Shown piece by piece: positions 1-11,760 of a DNA stretch of 64,000 nucleotides. The DNA comes from Macrobrachium rosenbergii (lineage: Eukaryota > Arthropoda > Malacostraca > Decapoda > Palaemonidae): positions 19,775,122 to 19,839,121 of the forward strand of contig NC_089782.1 of assembly GCF_040412425.1 (NCBI RefSeq), in the 5' to 3' direction. The notes beneath the pieces were generated by a model. That model did not search any database. It saw only the letters and a list, made by a program, of their open reading frames with translations, and was not told the DNA's origin. Both the position numbers and the translations under genes were made by a program. The number at the start of each line of letters is the position of its first letter. Within the stretch, counting starts at the first letter, position 1.

Positions 1-679
1 TTACTCTAAAAAGAAGTGTGCTGTGCTTAGTCCAAATTCCCTTCCTAATCAAGCCTAGTTCTTGTTTCAAATTGTTTTATATTTGCAATTTTGTAAATAG
101 TTACAGTATTTGGTTTGTTTGTTCCTACAAGATTGTAAACCATTGCCGTCTGTTCTATTTCTAGCTGGAAATAGTAGTTGGAGCACCATATCAGTGTAGT
201 TAATTGGTGGTGAGCGGGTGAGTGGTGGGGTGCCACCCACCAACCTGTTGGTAAGCCAGCACTTTTTCTTCAACTGTCATTCTAAGTAGACAACTTGCTG
301 CACTCTGCATCCATTTGGATGACTATATGGATATTCCTCTAGAGTAAGGGGTGACTTACATGCACATTGACTGTGGATCACTGTATTTGCTCTTCTTGCA
401 GTGTTGGGTTTGCAGTCCTGACTCTCTCTGCAAAGAGTGTGATGGCTAGTGTCCTCTGCAGTGGAAGAGATATGACAAGAAGCACAAGGAAGCCAAGATG
501 CAAGTCACCTGTATCTTTGAGGATGGGGACACACTTCCCCTTTGATACTGGAAAACACTTTTGGTTCTTTCTGCAAGACCCTCCTGTTTCTTCTGCTCCT
601 CCTCATTCTTTCTTGGCTCAGTCCAGCTGGGTTTCATTCATGGAGAAGGTAGCCCAACACACTCTCAGAGTGAAGTTTC

Positions 680-719
<40 letters not shown>

Positions 720-2055
720 CTGCTTCCCCCATGAGAAGTGTAGAATGTAGGTGAATACTATGATATACTTCTTTAGAAGTACATAGAGAAGAGTCATTGC
801 TATCACCTTGTTCCCCAGGTTGTGAATGTGCAGGTAGGTATCGTTGTATGATACTTTTGGGAACTGTGTCAACCTATGTGTGCCTGATCGTTCCAGCATT
901 CATAAGTGTTTGCCTGTAGCCTCTGCCTGTTTGCCCCCAGTCAGTCACAGGGATACTTACAGAAGGGTTGACCACAGTCTAGAATGTGCTCATTCTGGTA
1001 ATGAGTCAACCTTGGCTCATGGTTTGGCATCCAGCACTGCCACGTCTGGTCATTTGTGTTTGTGATCTCAAGAACATTCATCAAGGCAGAAGTTGTGTCT
1101 GCTACACTTTCAGGAAGATCTGTTGGGGCGTGAGGCTCCTCCTTTGGAACCCCTTTAGTCGTGAGTTGGAAAGGACTTTCAAGATATCATTGACTCATTT
1201 GTGAGCATGATGTTCTTGAGAAAGCTATCACGGTGCCATCATCAAGCTGGAGTTTACTCTGTTTTTACTTCTAGTCTTTACTTACTCATGGTGCTTTGGA
1301 CAAGTCTAAACTTTTGATCAGAAGGTTCCCTGGTTTCCAGCAGATTGCACAAGCTGCATCTTCCACCTTGACATACCAGGAGATTTTTTACCTGCTAAAA
1401 GACTTTTCAGTCTGTAGATTGACAAACAAACTCCCATGTAGGGATATCAGTAGAATTTCTACAACCCAGATGATGGCACGACTACCCTTCCCCCCCCCAA
1501 GGTTCGCTTTTCAGACTGCTGACTGACAAACAGCATCCCCTTGGAGGGACTCCAACAAGAAGGCACATTTTTCTCATCTTTGGCTCCTGAGCCATGGAGT
1601 TAGTTGCCATTGCCTTTTTCTTGGCAGCATTTTGGCTCAATCTGTGGTTTAACTGGTTGCTTACTTTGCTGTAACTGGTGTCTTATCTGTGGGTGAAAGG
1701 GCAAAGTTCTGGAGTTTTATTGGTGTCAAGAGAAAAGCTGTGACTTTGCTCTCATTGTCAGATCGGTGCAAACCTACACGCAAACTGTATCCTGCAAAGA
1801 CATGACCTTGCATTCATGCTCTTCTTATGGCAGGATTTGGCTGAGAATAGTCTCTCATTGCAAAAGTATTTGTCTTGGACTCCTGTTTACTCATTTGGAA
1901 GAATGAAGTTGATGGGCTGATGGAGAAGAGACTTTCTGATTGGTGTGTACTATGATCTCATTTGCAGTTTCCTTAAAGTCATCTGAGGCTTCAGAGAACA
2001 GTGTAGCCAAGCCTTTAGTGGTGGCCACATATTTAGTATCCAGTATCTGAAAGGC
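1..2055 (+). mobile_element. Decayed DIRS-like gag region (remnant)
   Basis: No intact gene. Around 390-450 a short frame reads a Cys-rich segment (C-x2-C then LCKECDG) that resembles the C-x-E-C-x2-W segment of the gag-like ORF near 63649, followed by WKRYDKKHKEAK in a shifted frame. Between about 1290 and 2050 short broken frames look like the C-terminal part of such a gag. I infer an old DIRS-like fragment. No termini, RT or recombinase could be placed here, so its limits are approximate. Confidence 0.35.
682..716. repeat. (GT)n microsatellite
   Basis: About 17 uninterrupted GT units. The neighbouring apparent ORFs reading runs of V/C or T/H are products of this repeat. Confidence 0.97.
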
Positions 2056-2065
2056 TCAGACCTCC

Positions 2066-2600
2066 ATGAAACTGCAACAAAAGAGTCCAGTTGTCTTCTT
2101 TCTCAAGGAAGGGTCAGAAGTTTTCTCAGTTCTTGGGGATTTCATTACTGAGGTAACTATAAACAGAGTGGTCAAAGTCAGGGGCGGCCCGATGCAAGGA
2201 GGTTTCAGCACATCACTAAAAGCAGAAGATACTTTTATCAATACAAGCCATCTGATGGCAAAAGAGAGGATAGCATTGAAAGAGAAATTAAATCTAATGA
2301 CAAATTCAGCACATAAAGAAACTACCCATGTGCAAAAGAGGAACATGAGAAAACAGTGCAGTCACTGGTTGATCAATTGTGCAAGTACATGAATCCATTT
2401 GCACCAGGTGTGGCAAGGCATTTCAAAACTGGTGAGGCCATTGAAGAAGATATTATGAAAGGCTTGTTGCATTCCACTGAGACTGGGGAGATTTTTTTAT
2501 TGAAGTTTATAGTGGAAAGGCTGAAGAGAGCAGGAGAAAATCTTGTCAGTTTCTTCAAACCTATAAAGAAACCAAATGTCTCAAACAAGATATGGACTAT
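2066..2600 (+). repeat. Copy A of an inverted duplication (N-terminal part of a repeat-associated protein)
   Basis: This stretch reads forward, in two overlapping frames, a protein segment with VLGDFITEVTINRVVKVR, LVDQLCKYMNPFAPGVARHF and LVSFFKPIKKP. The same protein segment is read on the minus strand at about 3850-4330. The two arms match closely over about 480 bp and face each other, with the rest of the minus-strand gene between them. The copy stops near 2600, where the C-terminal end of the minus-strand gene begins, so this looks like a foldback duplication of the 5' part of the gene. Confidence 0.8.
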
Positions 2601-2609
2601 AATCAATAT

Positions 2610-4484
2610 CTTGTGTAAGATATTGCTTCCAGATATATGCTTGTACGTTAGACCTTTTCAGATGTTCATCTGAACCATGTTTGTCAGGGAGGACATTCAA
2701 ACTTGATTTCACCTTTTGTTGATCATACATTTTGATTTGGGTTTCTGTATAATCTTTACCCTTTGTTCCTGGATACATTACCGTGTGCATGAAGTTGAGC
2801 AAATTTTCCCATCGTTGAAGAGAGCTAGGAATAACTCCAGCTGATGACAGCAAGTTAGCCTTGTTTTTGTGCCACTAATTTCTTGATTGGCTTCAAATTT
2901 TCTAATCTGGACGGAAATGAGGTTGTGTCACATCCTGTCAAGCTGTGGTAAGCGGGCAGGACATCAGACTCTTCTTTCCCATAATCTCTGCAAGCAACAC
3001 CTACGTTCACATATTGCTCTTTGTCTGTATTCATGCACTATTTCTCAGTAGGGGCAACTTTGCTTAAAGCATACACAAGTAAAACAAATATGTCAGTATC
3101 TGTGGCAACAACCACAACAGGTCTTTCAGGTAGAGATGCATGCTAAACAACTCTTGTATCTGTTTCGTGTTGATTGCATTGTTCAATATGATTCAAATCT
3201 TCAGTAGTGATCATCCAAGTGTTGTGTGATTTTGTATATACAAGTGGAATGGCTAGCTTTGCTCTGAATGTGTCACTCATGTAGTGATTAACAAGAAAAT
3301 TTATCAACAATGTTTTGTTTTCACCACTCTGCAGAAAGTTATTCCAGTCTTTGTCTTTTGGCATAGATTGTCCCTTTTCTGTGATCAAAATCTTTCATCC
3401 TGCATGGCCTTTTCTCTTTTGTCTACTGTACTTCCCTTGATTCTGTATTTCTCATAAGTATCTATGACTGTCACCAGTCTTGAAGGATTGAGCATCTTTG
3501 GTGGCATGCAAAATCTGAGCAGACTCTCTGCATATTCCCCCTATATGTCCTTTGGAGAAACAGATTGAACAGTGGCCATGCCATCAATTATCCATTCTGC
3601 TCTGGATGGGGCTTGTTCAACCACTGTTGCCACCTCTGTGATCATGTGGTTCTGCAGCACTGCTTTTGATCCTTGTCTTAAGTCTGTATCTTCTGTAGAA
3701 AGGGCTAATGGTACAGAGATCATGGGGTAGGTGTGAGCTTCCCTCACACTTGTAGCTTTGCCTACTAGAATACCAAAGGCCTGCTTCTCCTTTTTAGTAT
3801 ATTAACACCCCTAGGTGCTTTCTTGGGCTTTTCTAATCCAGTTTTCGTCTTTGGTTTCTTTAAAGGTTTGAAGAAACTGACAAGATCTTCTCCTGCTCTC
3901 TTCAGCCTTTCCTCTATAAACTTCAATACTGTAACAAAATCTCCCCAGTCTCAGTGGAATGCAACAAGCATTTCACAATATCTTCTTCAAGGGCCTCACC
4001 AGTTTTGAAATGCCTTGCCACACCTGGTGCAAATGGATTCATGTACTTGCACAATTGATCAACCAGTGACTGCACTGTTTTCTCATTTTCATCTTTTGCA
4101 CGTGGGGTTGTTTGTCTGTGTGCTGAATTTGTCATTAGATTTAATTTCTTTTTCAATGCTATCCTCTCTTTTGCCATCAGATGGCTTGTATTGATAAAAG
4201 TGTCTTCTGCATTTAGTGATGTGCTGAAATCTCCTGACTTTGACCACTCTGTTTATAGTTACCTTAGTTATGAAGTCCCCAAGAACTGTGGAGAAGGAGC
4301 TGCCTGTGATACCCTCTCCAAACCCACTCTCTTTTAATTCTTTCCATGCTGCAGGATTTGTTTGGTTTTCCTGCTCACAGTTCCCTCCAAGCGTGTGTAA
4401 AAAGCCTCTCATGATATCTAAGTCTGAGGAGGACGCTGATGATGAGGGCTCGGAAACTGAAAGACAAACAGGTGCTTCAACCAC
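2610..4484 (-). pseudogene. Broken repeat-associated protein with acidic DG / DTR / DTD motifs (PIN-like?)
   Basis: Read on the minus strand from 4484 to about 2610, several frames join into one decayed protein. It has an N-terminal segment (VLGDFIT, LCKYMNPFAPGVARHF), then REAHTYPMISVPLAL, EWIIDGMATVQS, WNNFLQSGENKTLLINFL, HETDTRVV, a stop, VVVVATDTDIFVLLVY, another stop, LPAYHSLTGCDTTSF and a C-terminal QQKVKSS. I recognise this pattern as a repeated, uncharacterised protein family scattered in invertebrate genomes. The conserved acidic residues (DG, E-x-DTR, DTD) would fit a PIN/FEN-like nuclease fold, but that is inference. In-frame stops and frame changes make it a pseudogene. It is probably carried by a mobile element, though no termini were identified. 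Confidence 0.65.
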
Positions 4485-4639
4485 CCAAGAAGAGACATGA
4501 AAAGGAAGATGTCACACCATCATCTGATGAAAGTCACTCAGCATCTGCTTATAATATTTCTTCTTCATCACCATCAGCAGAGAGTGACAGTGATTTTCTG
4601 TGTATCAGTGTTTCAGAAACGTTAGAAGGAGACTGACTA

Positions 4640-4986
4640 CTCAGAAGATTTGGAATAAGAACAAGTATTTGTAAAGAATTGCAACATTTTTTATTTGTGC
4701 ATTTTATTTACTTACAAGCATGTTTATCTTATATTTTCTGTAAGAATTATTTGTTTGCAAACTCAGCCACTTCTAGATAAATATAGGATAAATTTAGAAA
4801 TATAACATAAAATTTTAAGCATATTTGCTGTGGTGCTAAAATATGCAGTTATCTCCACATCTTTTGCAAAGCATGTATAGATATTGATATTCTTTTAATT
4901 ATGTGAGTTAATTAAAACTGAACAAATCCAAATTACTATTATATCTGCCTGTTTAATGATAATTATGATGGAATATGTGGTAATTT
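4640..4986. other. AT-rich stretch, no gene seen
   Basis: Very AT-rich spacer between the inverted-duplication block and the ORF at 4987. No promoter motif or non-coding exon could be named, although the ABCA transcript must begin somewhere upstream of 5597. Confidence 0.6.
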
Positions 4987-5463
4987 ATGTACAGAAAAGT
5001 AAATCAAATAAGATTGAACAGAAATTTACTCGTACTGCTTTTTGCTTTAGTCGTAATAATACTTTCTTTAAATATGCATAATTTATGCCAACTAGTAACA
5101 ATGAATATGCACAAATATTATCCTGTAAATATAATCAAACCTGAAAAAGACAAACTTTCCATTTACTTACTTCAAATAACTACCAAAATGCCACCACTAA
5201 GCTCTTTAAACATAATTTCTGCTAATTTATCCAAAAATCCAAATTTTCTCATTAAATATGCACAATACAAAAATGTCCCAAGCAGAAATGGATTCTACAA
5301 GAAAAATTACCCTAGAAACCAATGTGAAAAGTTTGGTAGTGATGAATATCAAATGGTTATGAGTTTTTCCCTGTCTTTGAGGTTCTGTTGTCCAAGAAGT
5401 TCAGTCATTTGTCAGTCAGATAGATGGCATTCGATTGTTCTTCACTTGTCATGTGGACCTTGA
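4987..5463 (+). CDS. Unidentified 158-codon ORF with a type II signal-anchor-like N-terminus
   Basis: I do not recognise this protein. It opens directly after an in-frame TAA (4981-4983). Near residues 10-30 it has a basic stretch followed by a strongly hydrophobic segment (NLLVLLFALVVIILSLNM), the layout of a type II membrane (Golgi-type) anchor. A Lys/Asn-rich stem-like region follows. The last 35 or so codons look random. A stop-free run of this length is unexpected in such AT-rich sequence. A possible splice donor (TTTG followed by GTAGTG) near 5332 could make only the first part coding. It could be the first exon of another gene, a gene fragment, or chance. Confidence 0.25.
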   Translation: MYRKVNQIRLNRNLLVLLFALVVIILSLNMHNLCQLVTMNMHKYYPVNIIKPEKDKLSIYLLQITTKMPPLSSLNIISANLSKNPNFLIKYAQYKNVPSRNGFYKKNYPRNQCEKFGSDEYQMVMSFSLSLRFCCPRSSVICQSDRWHSIVLHLSCGP

Positions 5464-5597
5464 CTGGTGATTATATTGCCTGTCTGTGTGTCAGATGTGG
5501 CCAGCTTGTGTTAGTAATTGTTTGTATAAGTTTGGTCATAAATTATCTTGCTGCATAATATATTTTTATTTTCTTAATGAATCTTGTTCTGTTTCAG

Positions 5598-5617
5598 AAC
5601 ACCTAAACTGACATGCC
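5598..5617 (+). promoter_or_regulatory. 5' UTR end of the ABCA gene, after a splice acceptor
   Basis: TGTTTCAG ends at 5597 after a T-rich tract, a good 3' splice site. It leaves 20 nt of 5' UTR before the start codon and implies at least one upstream non-coding exon, which I could not find. Confidence 0.65.
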
Positions 5618-5636
5618 ATGGCAACAACAGAGCTAA
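5613..5636 (+). promoter_or_regulatory. Overlapping upstream ATG (7-codon uORF)
   Basis: An ATG at 5613 lies 5 nt upstream of, and out of frame with, the ABCA start at 5618. It opens seven codons and ends in TAA at 5634-5636, inside the main reading frame. The ABCA ATG sits in GCCATGG, an optimal Kozak context. The upstream ATG has A at -3 but C at +4. Confidence 0.5.
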
Positions 5637-5800
5637 AAGAGAGGAACAGTGTGTATCCACACCCTCCTGCTTGGATGGGTGACAGGGAGCAAGATGGAAT
5701 CAGTGAGAGTTTTGGCAAAGGAAACTTTTGGATGCAGTATAAGGCTCTTGTTATTCGCAACTTCACCTTGAAGATGAGAGAACGTCGCAAAACAATCACT
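5618..5800 (+). CDS. ABCA5: ABCA5-like transporter, coding exon 1 (cytosolic N-terminus)
   Basis: First coding exon of a full-size ABC subfamily A transporter, a membrane protein of the lipid-transport family. It gives 61 codons from MATTELKERN to RRKTIT. The segment FWMQYKALVIRNFTLKMRERRKT is the amphipathic stretch that precedes TM1 in ABCA proteins. The start is chosen from the GCCATGG context. The donor is ACT followed by GTGAGT (phase 0), and the intron that follows is about 13.9 kb and contains a DIRS element. The ABCA5 assignment rests on later exons; orthology to vertebrate ABCA5 is inferred, not tested. Confidence 0.85.
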
Positions 5801-6578
5801 GTGAGTTTTTTTTTAATGTTTTCATAGACTTTTGGTTAATATTTATACTATTCATTCACAGTACAGTACATTTTTTCCAATCTGTAGAAGATTCATTTAT
5901 CTGTGTACACTACTCTGTAGAACTGATACATAATAAGCGATGTTTTGCAAGCTAAATGTTTAAAAAAATTAAGCCAGAAAATCACTGCATCATTGATTTG
6001 AGTCTTTTGGCATATTTCTGTATTGCTTGTGCATTTTGGCAGCTATGTCAGGTGTTCTGTCATAGTATTCATATTGCTTTCTGTATTTTATAGTGTATTT
6101 TTCCAACTATATCATTTTGAATACCTTTTACAGTATTCAGTTCTTTTTGGGATGTGCCTTCATTTCTTGGAAGATTAAGAGGTTGTTTTTGTAAAAATAA
6201 AATATTTTAAAAGAATGAAATATATTTTTTCAACAAACTCGTAATTTGTTCATGAGACTTACCTGTCAGATATATATATAGCTGTATTCTCTGTTAGTCC
6301 AAACAGAATTTCAAAACTTACGACACACGCAGTGGGAGATCAGGTGGTTAGTACCCATTCCCGCCGCTGGGAGGCGGTATCAGGAACCATTCCCATTTTC
6401 TATTCAGATTTTCTCTGTCGCCGGTACTGTCAACACTTGTTTTCAGTACCTCCGTCTTGGATTTCGGATAAAAACTTTATCACTTGAGTATTTGTTTGAT
6501 TTTGGTTTTGACTTGACTTGTGGCTAGGCAAACTGTGTGGATTGTTTTGGATTTTGGCTTTGTTTTCCTGGGATTAAG

Positions 6579-9310
6579 ATGTCTGAATCTAGTTCTAGTT
6601 ATCGAGTTTGCCGTGTGCAAGACTGTAGGGGTGAGGCTACCGAAAATTTGGTAGATCCTGACACTGTATGCTTCGGGTTGTAGAGGCATGTTTGTTGTTG
6701 AATGACCCATTTAAAGGAGGTGTGAATCTTTGTCTGATGCTAGTTGGAGGACTTATGATTAAGTATGTGAGAAAGCTAGAGCCGGAGATAGGATCAGGAG
6801 GTCTTCCTCCAGAAGTGGTAGGGAATCAGGGTAGTGTGTTTTCACCTGTAACCCTCCTGTAGACGTAGCTCTTCCCTAACCCTGTGGTGTTGCCCCAACC
6901 CGAGGTTGTGTCTATGAAGGTGATGCCCTAGATGATTATTATGTCTTCCATTAGTGCCTTGGAAGCTAATATGCTCGCTCTTCAAAGTGCTGTGAAGTGC
7001 AGTGATAGTGTCATCTCCTTGTGCTGTGTGGGCGTCCAGATCGGCCAGATATAACGCCTCTAGAGTCCTAGACCTCTGTCGGACTCCCAGGACTCAGGGA
7101 GTGGGCAAGTCGAACCGCAAGAGGGTACAGCGGACCCCCCACCGATCAAGCGTCCCTTCGCATGTCCTGATGACGCTCTCAGGCTGCCATGATCGCTCTG
7201 GGCACTAATCCTTGCGATTGCTCTCTTCCTCGATTCCTCCTCGGCGTCGGAATGGAAATCTCGATTCGCCCTTTGAGCGAGAAGCTTCAAAGAAGGACGC
7301 CACGTCCCTTTTTCACCGCCGCTCTTCGCTCTTCTCCGGAGGATTTTGACGCCATCCCACCGCGCAGAAGAGACCAGGGCGTCATCAGACGATGACGCTT
7401 GAGCGCTCCGCTCGCTCCAGAAAGAAGGCTGTTGCTTCCCTGTGAAGAAGAAGGCGCCCCTCTCTCTTCTTCTCACAGGATCAGCCTCTCTCCTGAGGAG
7501 GAATCTTCTCCCTACTCGTAAGCTGCTCCCCTAGGCATGCAGAAGCAATTGGCCGTTAATGGCCCAGAAGGAGACTGATCGTGTAAAATGCCGGAAGGAT
7601 TCACGGCTGCCCGATCAAGAGGTCCAAACCTTCCCTTCTCCTTCTCCCACGTTAAGTCATCGCCTCATGTCGCGCCCTCTAGAAGTCCCCTGTTGCTCAG
7701 CGCTTTACTGGTCTCGGCAGGGATCGCAATTTTCCGCTTCATGCTGCCCAGGCTTGACGCCCTCGCTACTGACGATCCTCTTGTTCTCGCCAGGGCCTTC
7801 TCATGCTGCTGGCATGACGCTTCATGCTGCTAAGCATGACGCTTCTCATGCTGCTCGCAAGACGCCTCCCTTGCTGCTCGACATGACGCCTCCCTTGCCG
7901 CGGAGGCATGACGCCTCCCCTGGCTGCTCGGCAAGACGCCCCTGCAGTTGGCAAGACGCCTCCCTTGCTGCTCGCACGACGCCTCCCTTTGCTGCGGGCA
8001 TGACGCCTCGCTAAGCTTGCTCACCAGGACGCTGGCGCGTCGGATCGTTGATCAAGAAGCTCATCGGGATTCTCATCAGGGCGCTCGTCCGACTCGTTTA
8101 GACTCTTCTGCCCGAGACTTGCGCGACCCCTCTCGGACTTCTTCCAAGCAGAAGTCCCTTTTGCATGTTGGTCTGCAAGGACTTCGTCCTCCCGGTTCTT
8201 CTCCTGCCCCTTGGTTGTTCCTGTGGAAGAAGGAGAGCTTTCGCGCTTCGGATCCTGCAGTTGAGGATCAGTCCTCTTCTTCTTCAGCTTGCCACCAGAC
8301 TGCAAGTCTTGACTAGGCTGCTGAAGGACTTGTTTGGGGACAAGTTTCCAGCCCTCTGCTCCTCGCCCTCCTCAGCTAACCGTCTAAATCACAAAAGTCT
8401 TCTGGTTTTGTGAAGATGGCGACGTCTCTCTCTACGAAGAGGGCCCCTAACAAAGGTTCAGGAGTGGATGGACTCAGGAAGGCCCAGTGCAAGACTTCTT
8501 TTCGCCCTGTCTCCATCAAGATTGAGTGGAAAAGCAGGAATTTGGTACGAGACAGGAGGAGGTTGGTTGAGAGTTCCTTCCTCTTCTCAAGGATTTTGCC
8601 AGCCTTGTGGACGCTCCCAGAAGGTCTCTCCTTTCATCAGCGAAGGTGTCCCCTGGTCTTTATCTGAGACACGATCACCATCTGAAAGGCCTATTCAGGT
8701 CTTTAGAAGTCTTCAACTTTTGACTGGTGCCTGGGAGTCCTGGACTTGCAGGCTCAGAGCTGACCCATTAGTCTGGGAGATTTGTTTAGCCCTATCCTGT
8801 ATGGACAAGAGCGGTTAGGAAGGCTCCTAAGAACTGGCTGCCCACTTCTGCACGGGGCTTTTAAAGAAGAGAGCCATTTACTGCAACTTCACGCGGTCGG
8901 TCCCTCCTACTCAGAAGGCAGAATTGTTGTTCGCCTCCGCTTTCTAGCCATCTTTTCCCCAGCCCTTAGTCAAGGATATGGCGCCACCTGCAAGAGAAGG
9001 CCACCAGGACCTCCTGGCCCAGTCTTCTGTGGCATCTGCAGCCCTTCGACTTCTTCCTTGGGCAGGCTTCCAAGATTCGAAGCCCTTCGTGGAGGGACCC
9101 TCCTCTGGAGATCGTCCTTTCGAGGAAAGGTCCTCCAAGAGGTAGAGCCCCTTCTAAGACCAGGGGCAAGAAATGACTCCGTGGACCTTCCAGACACTGG
9201 TAGGAGCCAGGCTTTCTTTTGCAAGAGCCTGGAGAGAGAGGGACGGACAACTGGTCCTCCAAGTCATCTAAAAGGGATACAAGATCCATTCCTCGTATTG
9301 CCTCCAGAGT
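6579..9310 (+). pseudogene. DIRS-like gag region, broken
   Basis: It starts near an ATG at 6579 reading MSESSSSYRVCRVQDCRG, similar in style to the gag starts at 59083 (MDSSS...RCC) and 63649 (MSDSSSTSFRYC). The frame then breaks. From about 7000 to 9310 overlapping Arg/Ser/Pro-rich frames run through a GC-rich region with a minisatellite at 7816-8035. The base composition is much richer in GC than the surrounding intron. This is probably the structural (gag-like) ORF, but no single frame is intact. Confidence 0.55.
7816..8035. repeat. GACGCC minisatellite inside gag, about 24-bp units
   Basis: About nine degenerate units, each beginning GACGCCTCCCTTGCTGCTCG or a close variant, 20-26 bp apart. 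Because the unit length varies, the reading frame shifts along the array, which produces several overlapping false ORFs on both strands. Confidence 0.85.
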
Positions 9311-10960
9311 AAAAATAACCCCATAGATCTGTCGCCATCCTATCAACAGGAGAAGCTAGCAGATTCTCTTGACCTGCTCGAGCAAATGCTCGAGAAGAGA
9401 GCTGTGAGCAGGTCTCAGATTTACAACCCGGGCTTTACAACAGGCTGTTTTCTGGTACGAAGCAATCGGGGGGATGGAGGCCAGTTCTGGACGTCAACAG
9501 AGTTGAACCATTTCGTTCTGAAGGAAAGTTCGTAATGGACGCCCCAGTCGGTCATGGGAGGCCTAAGACCAGGCGACTGGATGGTTTCTCTCGATCTCCA
9601 GGATCCCCTGTTTTTTCACGTCCTATACATCCTCTGCATCGAGGAAATACCTGAGATTTGTCCTGGGGACAGGTATTCCATTCAGAACCCTCTGCTCGGC
9701 TCAGCACAGCTCCTATGGTTTTCACGATCTTAATGAGGAATGTTAGGAGATGGCTTCGCCTGGAGGAATAAGAGTCTCTCTTTATTTGGACGATTCGGCT
9801 CATTCGAGCCCTGTCAATGACGCAGTGTCTGGAGGATCTTCCACGACTTTCACCTTTGACGAAGTCCCTAGGACTTCTGGTGAATTTCGAAAAGTCCCAT
9901 CTGACCGACTCAGTCCATCGCTTATCTGGGGATTTCAGATGGATTCAGTGGCTTTTCGAGCATTTCCGTCTCAAGAAAGACAACTACAGTGTTTAGACAA
10001 AGTTTCAGCCCTCCTGAGGAAAGAAACATGCTCGGTGAGGGAATGGATGAGTCTGCTGGGGACCATTTCATCACTGGAGAAGTTTGTTTCTGGGGAGACT
10101 GCATCTCAGACCGCTTCAATTTCTTCCTTGCAGAGAACTGGCAGGACAAGGAGAATCTGCCAAGTTTCTCTGAGTATTTTCGCCAAAGTTGCAAAGAATC
10201 ACCCGGTGGTGGCTCGATCCATCGGTTGGCAGAAGGCCTTTTCTCCTCAAACTTCAGAACCCGACCCCTAGTGTTGTTTTTCCACGCGTCCCATCTCTGG
10301 GGTGGGAGCAACACTGGGAGGGAAGAAGTGTCGGGCACTGGAGAGGGGAACAGGTGTCCTGGCACATAAACTCAAAGAATTGGGGGCGATTCAGCTGGCC
10401 CTTCTTTTCCTTCGAGGGACGAGTGCAGGCAGTTGTCCAGATCAACTCAGGACAACACCACGGCCCTTTCATACCCTCAAGAAACAGGGGAGGAACTCAC
10501 TCGGTCCCTGTTCGCCTTAGCAAAGGACATCCTTCTGTGGGCTCAGGCCCAAAAAATTACGATCCTCACAGGTTTTATTTGCAGGCGAGAACGCCCGTGC
10601 GGATCTTCTAAGCCGGCAGCGACAACTGCTCCCGACCGAATGGGACCCTACACCAAGAGGTGCCAAAGGACTGTGGAAGCTTTGGGGACGTCCCTTGGTA
10701 GATCTCTTCAACTTCAAGACGAAGAGACTTCCTCATTGCCCCTGTTCTCGACCAGGAGCGCTCTCGGTGGACGCTCTTCTTTGGGATTGGTCGGGATGGA
10801 CGTGTATGCCTTTCCCATTACAAAATCATCGGAGAAGTCATCAGAAGTTTGTCGTCGGAAGGGACGAGGGATGGCGTTAATCGCCCGTTTGGCCTTCTAG
10901 GAATGGTTCAGAGGTCATGTCCTTCCTAGTGGACTTTCCAGATCTCTGCCCATGAGGAGC
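9310..10960 (+). pseudogene. DIRS-like reverse transcriptase-RNase H, frameshifted
   Basis: RT: SGGWRPVLDVNRV near 9470, STAPMVFTILMRNVRRWL near 9710, and the catalytic box VSLYLDD near 9780 (intact), with frame changes between them. RNase H: LVLFFHASHLWGWEQHW near 10270, where the usual first catalytic Asp is replaced by His; HINSKNW; QDNTTALSY near 10440; ALAKDILLWAQAQKITI near 10510. Then WGRPLVDLF near 10685, the connection region found just before the recombinase in DIRS-like polyproteins. At least five frame shifts separate these blocks. Confidence 0.8.
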
Positions 10961-11099
10961 CACCACTCAGACAACCCCACTCTGAGAGGTACCACAAAAC
11001 CTCCCGGCTGTGTCTAACTGCATTCCAGACTATCAAGCTGGCCAGAGCGAGAGGTTTTTCTGTGACCAGTGGCTGCTGCCTACAGAGCGAAGACTCTCT

Positions 11100-11760
11100 T
11101 CCAGTAATTTTGTACCAATGAAGTGGACCGTCTTTAGGAGATGGTGTGAAAAGAAGAGCATTTCCTCTACCACGACCTCTGAGCCAGATAGCAGACTTCC
11201 TCTTATTTCTGAGGAGTGATGTTAAACTAGCAGTCCCACTATCAAAGGGATATAAATGTGCTATCATCTGTTTTTAGGCATAGAAACTTGGATTTGTCTA
11301 ACAACAAGACCTTCTCACGATCTATTCAGATCCTTGAAACCCTCAAGGTGCCTGCATTAGCACTCTTCTTGGAATTTGGATGTTGTGTTACGGTTCTGAT
11401 GTCCAGTTCGTTCAACCTCTTCGTTATAAATGCCATTGAGGAACATTACTAAGTATTTTTCTAACTGGCCTAGCACAAAAGAGGGTTAGTGAACTGCAAG
11501 CCTTTAGTAGACATATAGGCTTTAAAGGACACGCCAGTTTGTTCTTTGCCCTTCCTTTTTTAGCTAAAATGAAACCCGTCCCTAACCCTTGCCAGCCCAA
11601 GAGCTTCAAATCAAGGGGTATGGCTGAAATCCTAATTCAAGAGCCAGAGAGAGTCCTTTTGCCCTGTTAGGGCTCTCAAAATCTACTTAGACAAGGCAAG
11701 GGAAAGTCGAGGCCCCTCAGATAGTTTATGGTGTTCGTAAAGAGACCGGACTTACCTATG
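11100..11760 (+). pseudogene. DIRS-like tyrosine recombinase, broken
   Basis: Frames here give IADFLLFLRSDVKLA and SKGYK near 11190-11250 (core-binding domain pattern), then QKRVSELQAFS near 11475, which matches the R-V-S-E-L block carrying the first catalytic Arg of tyrosine recombinases, and FLAKMKPVPNP near 11555. Several stops interrupt the sequence. I did not place the later H-x-x-R and catalytic Tyr with confidence. Confidence 0.65.

Noticed and set aside
7060..9346. Many overlapping ORFs on both strands, some over 120 codons
   Set aside because: A GC-rich, repeat-bearing gag region keeps several frames open; none has a convincing domain.
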